In this document: piece by piece, positions 13,975 to 15,560 of the stretch
Layout: each line of letters opens with the position of its first letter
Position numbering within the stretch: the first letter of the stretch is position 1
NCBI GenBank assembly: GCA_964567485.1
Contig: CAZMMX010000057.1
Span: forward strand, 1-15,560
Source: UBA1413 sp964567485
GTDB taxonomy: Bacteria; Bacteroidota; Bacteroidia; Bacteroidales; Prolixibacteraceae
Direction of reading: 5' to 3'
Length of the DNA: 15,560 bases
Notes under the pieces: model-generated
Databases searched by the model: none
What the model was told of the DNA's origin: nothing
What the model saw: only the letters and a program-made list of their open reading frames with translations
Position numbers and translations under genes: made by a program

Positions 13975-14277
13975 TTGGATATTTGCATTGTAAATAAGGA
14001 TCTTAAAGAGCTTTATACTTCCGGGAAGTCAAGAAAGTTAAGATTGCGACCGGAAATAATTGACAAGTTTTTTGCCGCAATACAGAAAATTGATGCGGCG
14101 AGAGATATATATGATTTGTGGGCCGATCCATCACTCAATTTTAAAAAGTATGAGAAACATTACTCTGTAAGGTTAAGCGGAAAATACCGCCTGGAGATGG
14201 AAGTGAAATGGATGAATCCGGAAAATACGATCGGTGAATTTCATCTCTTTGAAATTTCAAATCATTATGGAGACTAA
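13975..14277 (+). CDS. higB: HigB-type toxin (RelE superfamily mRNA interferase)
   Basis: 100 residues from a TTG start at 13975. The homologous region begins here (DICIVNKDLKELYTSGKS), TGGAG is suitably placed upstream, and the promoter at 13919-13949 excludes the longer in-frame extension that reaches back to 13753. Features of the HigB family are LY-[ST]GKS (13-18), a helix with FFAAIQKIDAARDIYDLW, the PSLNFKKYEKHYSVRLSGKYRLEM strand pair (residues about 54-77), and the C-terminal FHLFEISNHYG. HigB toxins cleave translated mRNA on the ribosome, and the basic SVRL and KYRLEM strands carry the expected catalytic and RNA-binding residues. The toxin precedes the antitoxin, the usual hig order, with 13 bases between them. 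The region is AT-rich relative to the core genes, suggesting horizontal transfer. Confidence 0.88.
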   Translation: MDICIVNKDLKELYTSGKSRKLRLRPEIIDKFFAAIQKIDAARDIYDLWADPSLNFKKYEKHYSVRLSGKYRLEMEVKWMNPENTIGEFHLFEISNHYGD

Positions 14278-14290
14278 AAAGTGTTAGGTT

Positions 14291-15418
14291 ATGGAGTCAA
14301 TTAAATATCTGAGAGCAGCGAAGAAATTTGGTCCTGGTTATTTTATCAGGGAGCAAATGGAAATTCGTGGCTGGGTTCAGGAGGAATTGGCTGATATACT
14401 GGGTATATCAGCCAAACATATGAATAGCATATTACTTGACAAACAGCCCATCACTATCGAAAACGCCAGGAAACTGGCCATTGCTTTCAATACATCAGCA
14501 CAATATTGGCTCAACCTGGATAACGATTACCGTTTATGGATAGAACAAGAAAATCAGGTTCCGATTTCTGTTGTGGAAGACAAGGCCTCCATTTACAGTC
14601 GAATGCCCATTCGGGACATGATAAAAAAGGGATGGCTAAGCTCAACAAAAGACATGAAGGAATTAGTGAAAGAAGTTAAAAACTTCTGGGGGATCCAGGA
14701 CCTGGAGTTTTCCTTTATTGATGAAGAATGGCTGCCCTTATGCAAGAAATCACAGGTATACAACCAATTCAGTGTTTCCTATGCTGCGACCTGGTACCAG
14801 ATGGCAAAAATCTTCAGTCAAAGTTTTATTACCCCGCCATACAGAAAGCAAGCTTTGGAACAACTTTACTCTGACATGGCCAATTTTACCACCAAGGATA
14901 ATGGCATAGAACAATTCATTAACGAGTTGAATATTTGTGGAGTGAAGTTTTTCGTATTGCCACATCTGGAAAAGACTTATTTGGATGGTGCCGCATTTTT
15001 ACTGGAGGGTACACCCGTCATTGTTTATACTGCCCGTTATAAACGCATTGATAACTTTTGGTTTACTATGGCGCATGAAATCGCGCACATATTAAAACAT
15101 CTGAAGGAAAAGACCCCCTTTGTTCTGGATAACTTCCGGGAGGAAATAAAAGATAAGCTGGAGGATGAAGCCAACAAGATCGCAACCAGACATTTGAAGC
15201 ATAATGAGATATTGGCTTATTTGGAATCCAGTATAAATTACCTTACTGTTTCCAAAGTTAAAGAATGCAGTAAGGTATTAAACGTTCATCCCTCCATAAT
15301 TATCGGGGCATTGGCATTTAACAAAAAATTGTCGTACAGAAACCAAAGCCTGTTCAACGAAAATGTGTTGGAACTTATTCCAAGACAATTTATTCACGAT
15401 TCTTTTCATAAGATGTAG
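14291..15418 (+). CDS. higA: HigA-type antitoxin fused to an ImmA/IrrE zinc protease domain
   Basis: 375 residues, much longer than a classical HigA (about 100). Residues about 15-80 form an XRE-type helix-turn-helix of the HigA kind: GYFIREQMEIRGW-QEELADILGIS, then the recognition part KHMNSILLDKQPIT, and the A--LA-AFNTSAQYWLNL end. Residues about 210-320 form an ImmA/IrrE-like metallopeptidase: AHEIAHIL (261-268) supplies His262, Glu263 and His266, with Glu293 in EDEANKIA as probable third ligand. The middle (85-205) is a helical linker of unknown role. The helix-turn-helix part should bind the operator and HigB. In phage-type regulators ImmA cleaves a repressor, so the fusion may allow self-inactivation or partner turnover, which is inference. 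It is co-transcribed with higB 13 bases upstream. Confidence 0.85.
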   Translation: MESIKYLRAAKKFGPGYFIREQMEIRGWVQEELADILGISAKHMNSILLDKQPITIENARKLAIAFNTSAQYWLNLDNDYRLWIEQENQVPISVVEDKASIYSRMPIRDMIKKGWLSSTKDMKELVKEVKNFWGIQDLEFSFIDEEWLPLCKKSQVYNQFSVSYAATWYQMAKIFSQSFITPPYRKQALEQLYSDMANFTTKDNGIEQFINELNICGVKFFVLPHLEKTYLDGAAFLLEGTPVIVYTARYKRIDNFWFTMAHEIAHILKHLKEKTPFVLDNFREEIKDKLEDEANKIATRHLKHNEILAYLESSINYLTVSKVKECSKVLNVHPSIIIGALAFNKKLSYRNQSLFNENVLELIPRQFIHDSFHKM

Positions 15419-15436
15419 TCAAATTGGTGGGAGATT

Positions 15437-15559
15437 TTACTCATCAGGTCGTTTGTGTCGTGTCGTAGTGCAGGCCCAGGAAATAGGGGGCACCAGACCG
15501 AATTTGTCGGTGGTCACTCCGGAATGGGTCTCGCTGTAAACCGGCGTTCCGGTAATGCT
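15437..15559 (-). pseudogene. 3' fragment of a leftward gene with a T9SS/tail-fibre-associated domain motif (decayed or truncated)
   Basis: Reading leftward from the window edge, one frame gives 40 residues beginning SITGTPVYSETHSGVTTDKFGLV and ending at a TAA at 15437-15439. The first half resembles a domain common near the N-terminus of large Bacteroidota surface proteins (GT-VYSEth-vtTn-fGLv-l-IG). After FGLV the frame loses the family pattern. A second frame then reads GAPYFLGLHYD before a stop at 15444-15446, which resembles the later WG-GPYFL-[LV]E-D part of the same domain. This suggests an internal deletion with frame change. The match is short and made from memory; the gene continues beyond the edge. 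Confidence 0.4.
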
Positions 15560-15560
15560 T

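Overview
The window looks like a chromosomal segment from an uncultured member of the Bacteroidota, probably Bacteroidales. The evidence is the TAnnTTTG-type -7 promoter elements, the scarcity of Shine-Dalgarno sequences, a DUF4831-type secreted protein, and closest resemblances to Bacteroidota families throughout. It is probably a metagenome or draft assembly: two 100-N gaps are each flanked by an identical 55-bp sequence. Removing one copy plus the Ns restores an intact gene in both cases, so neither gap hides missing DNA.

Left edge (1-555): the 5' end of a leftward gene (perhaps a minimal nucleotidyltransferase) is divergent from a small intact antitoxin with a YefM-like C-terminal half. 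A Txe/YoeB toxin remnant follows, with its middle deleted. A bidirectional terminator closes this block. Leftward block (599-6432, transcribed from right to left): nnr (NAD(P)H-hydrate repair), a secreted DUF4831 protein, an MFS transporter that resembles the animal lysosomal dipeptide carrier MFSD1, and pepD (Xaa-His dipeptidase). The last two are 15 bp apart and suggest a dipeptide import-and-cleavage pair.

Rightward block (6681-13721): an orphan AbiEi-like winged-helix protein lies just upstream of glpK. A RelE/ParE-type toxin-antitoxin pair comes next, then glpD and glpF. GlpF admits glycerol, GlpK phosphorylates it and GlpD oxidises glycerol-3-phosphate to dihydroxyacetone phosphate. The AT-rich toxin-antitoxin pair sits between glpK and glpD and looks like an insertion into the glycerol operon. 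The glpD-glpF gap carries several related near-palindromic sites that look like operators. An M48 lipoprotein metalloprotease follows, ending at a strong terminator.

Right edge (13919-15560): an AT-rich HigB-HigA pair in which HigA is fused to an ImmA/IrrE-type zinc protease. It has a textbook Bacteroidota promoter that fixes a TTG start for higB. A decayed leftward fragment resembling a T9SS/tail-fibre-associated domain lies at the very end.

I see no rRNA, tRNA, CRISPR array, transposase or integrase. I do not see a convincing wholly new multi-gene system. The best leads are the MFSD1-like/PepD pair, the AbiEi-like protein joined to glycerol metabolism, the repeat cluster before glpF, and the high density of intact and decayed toxin-antitoxin loci.
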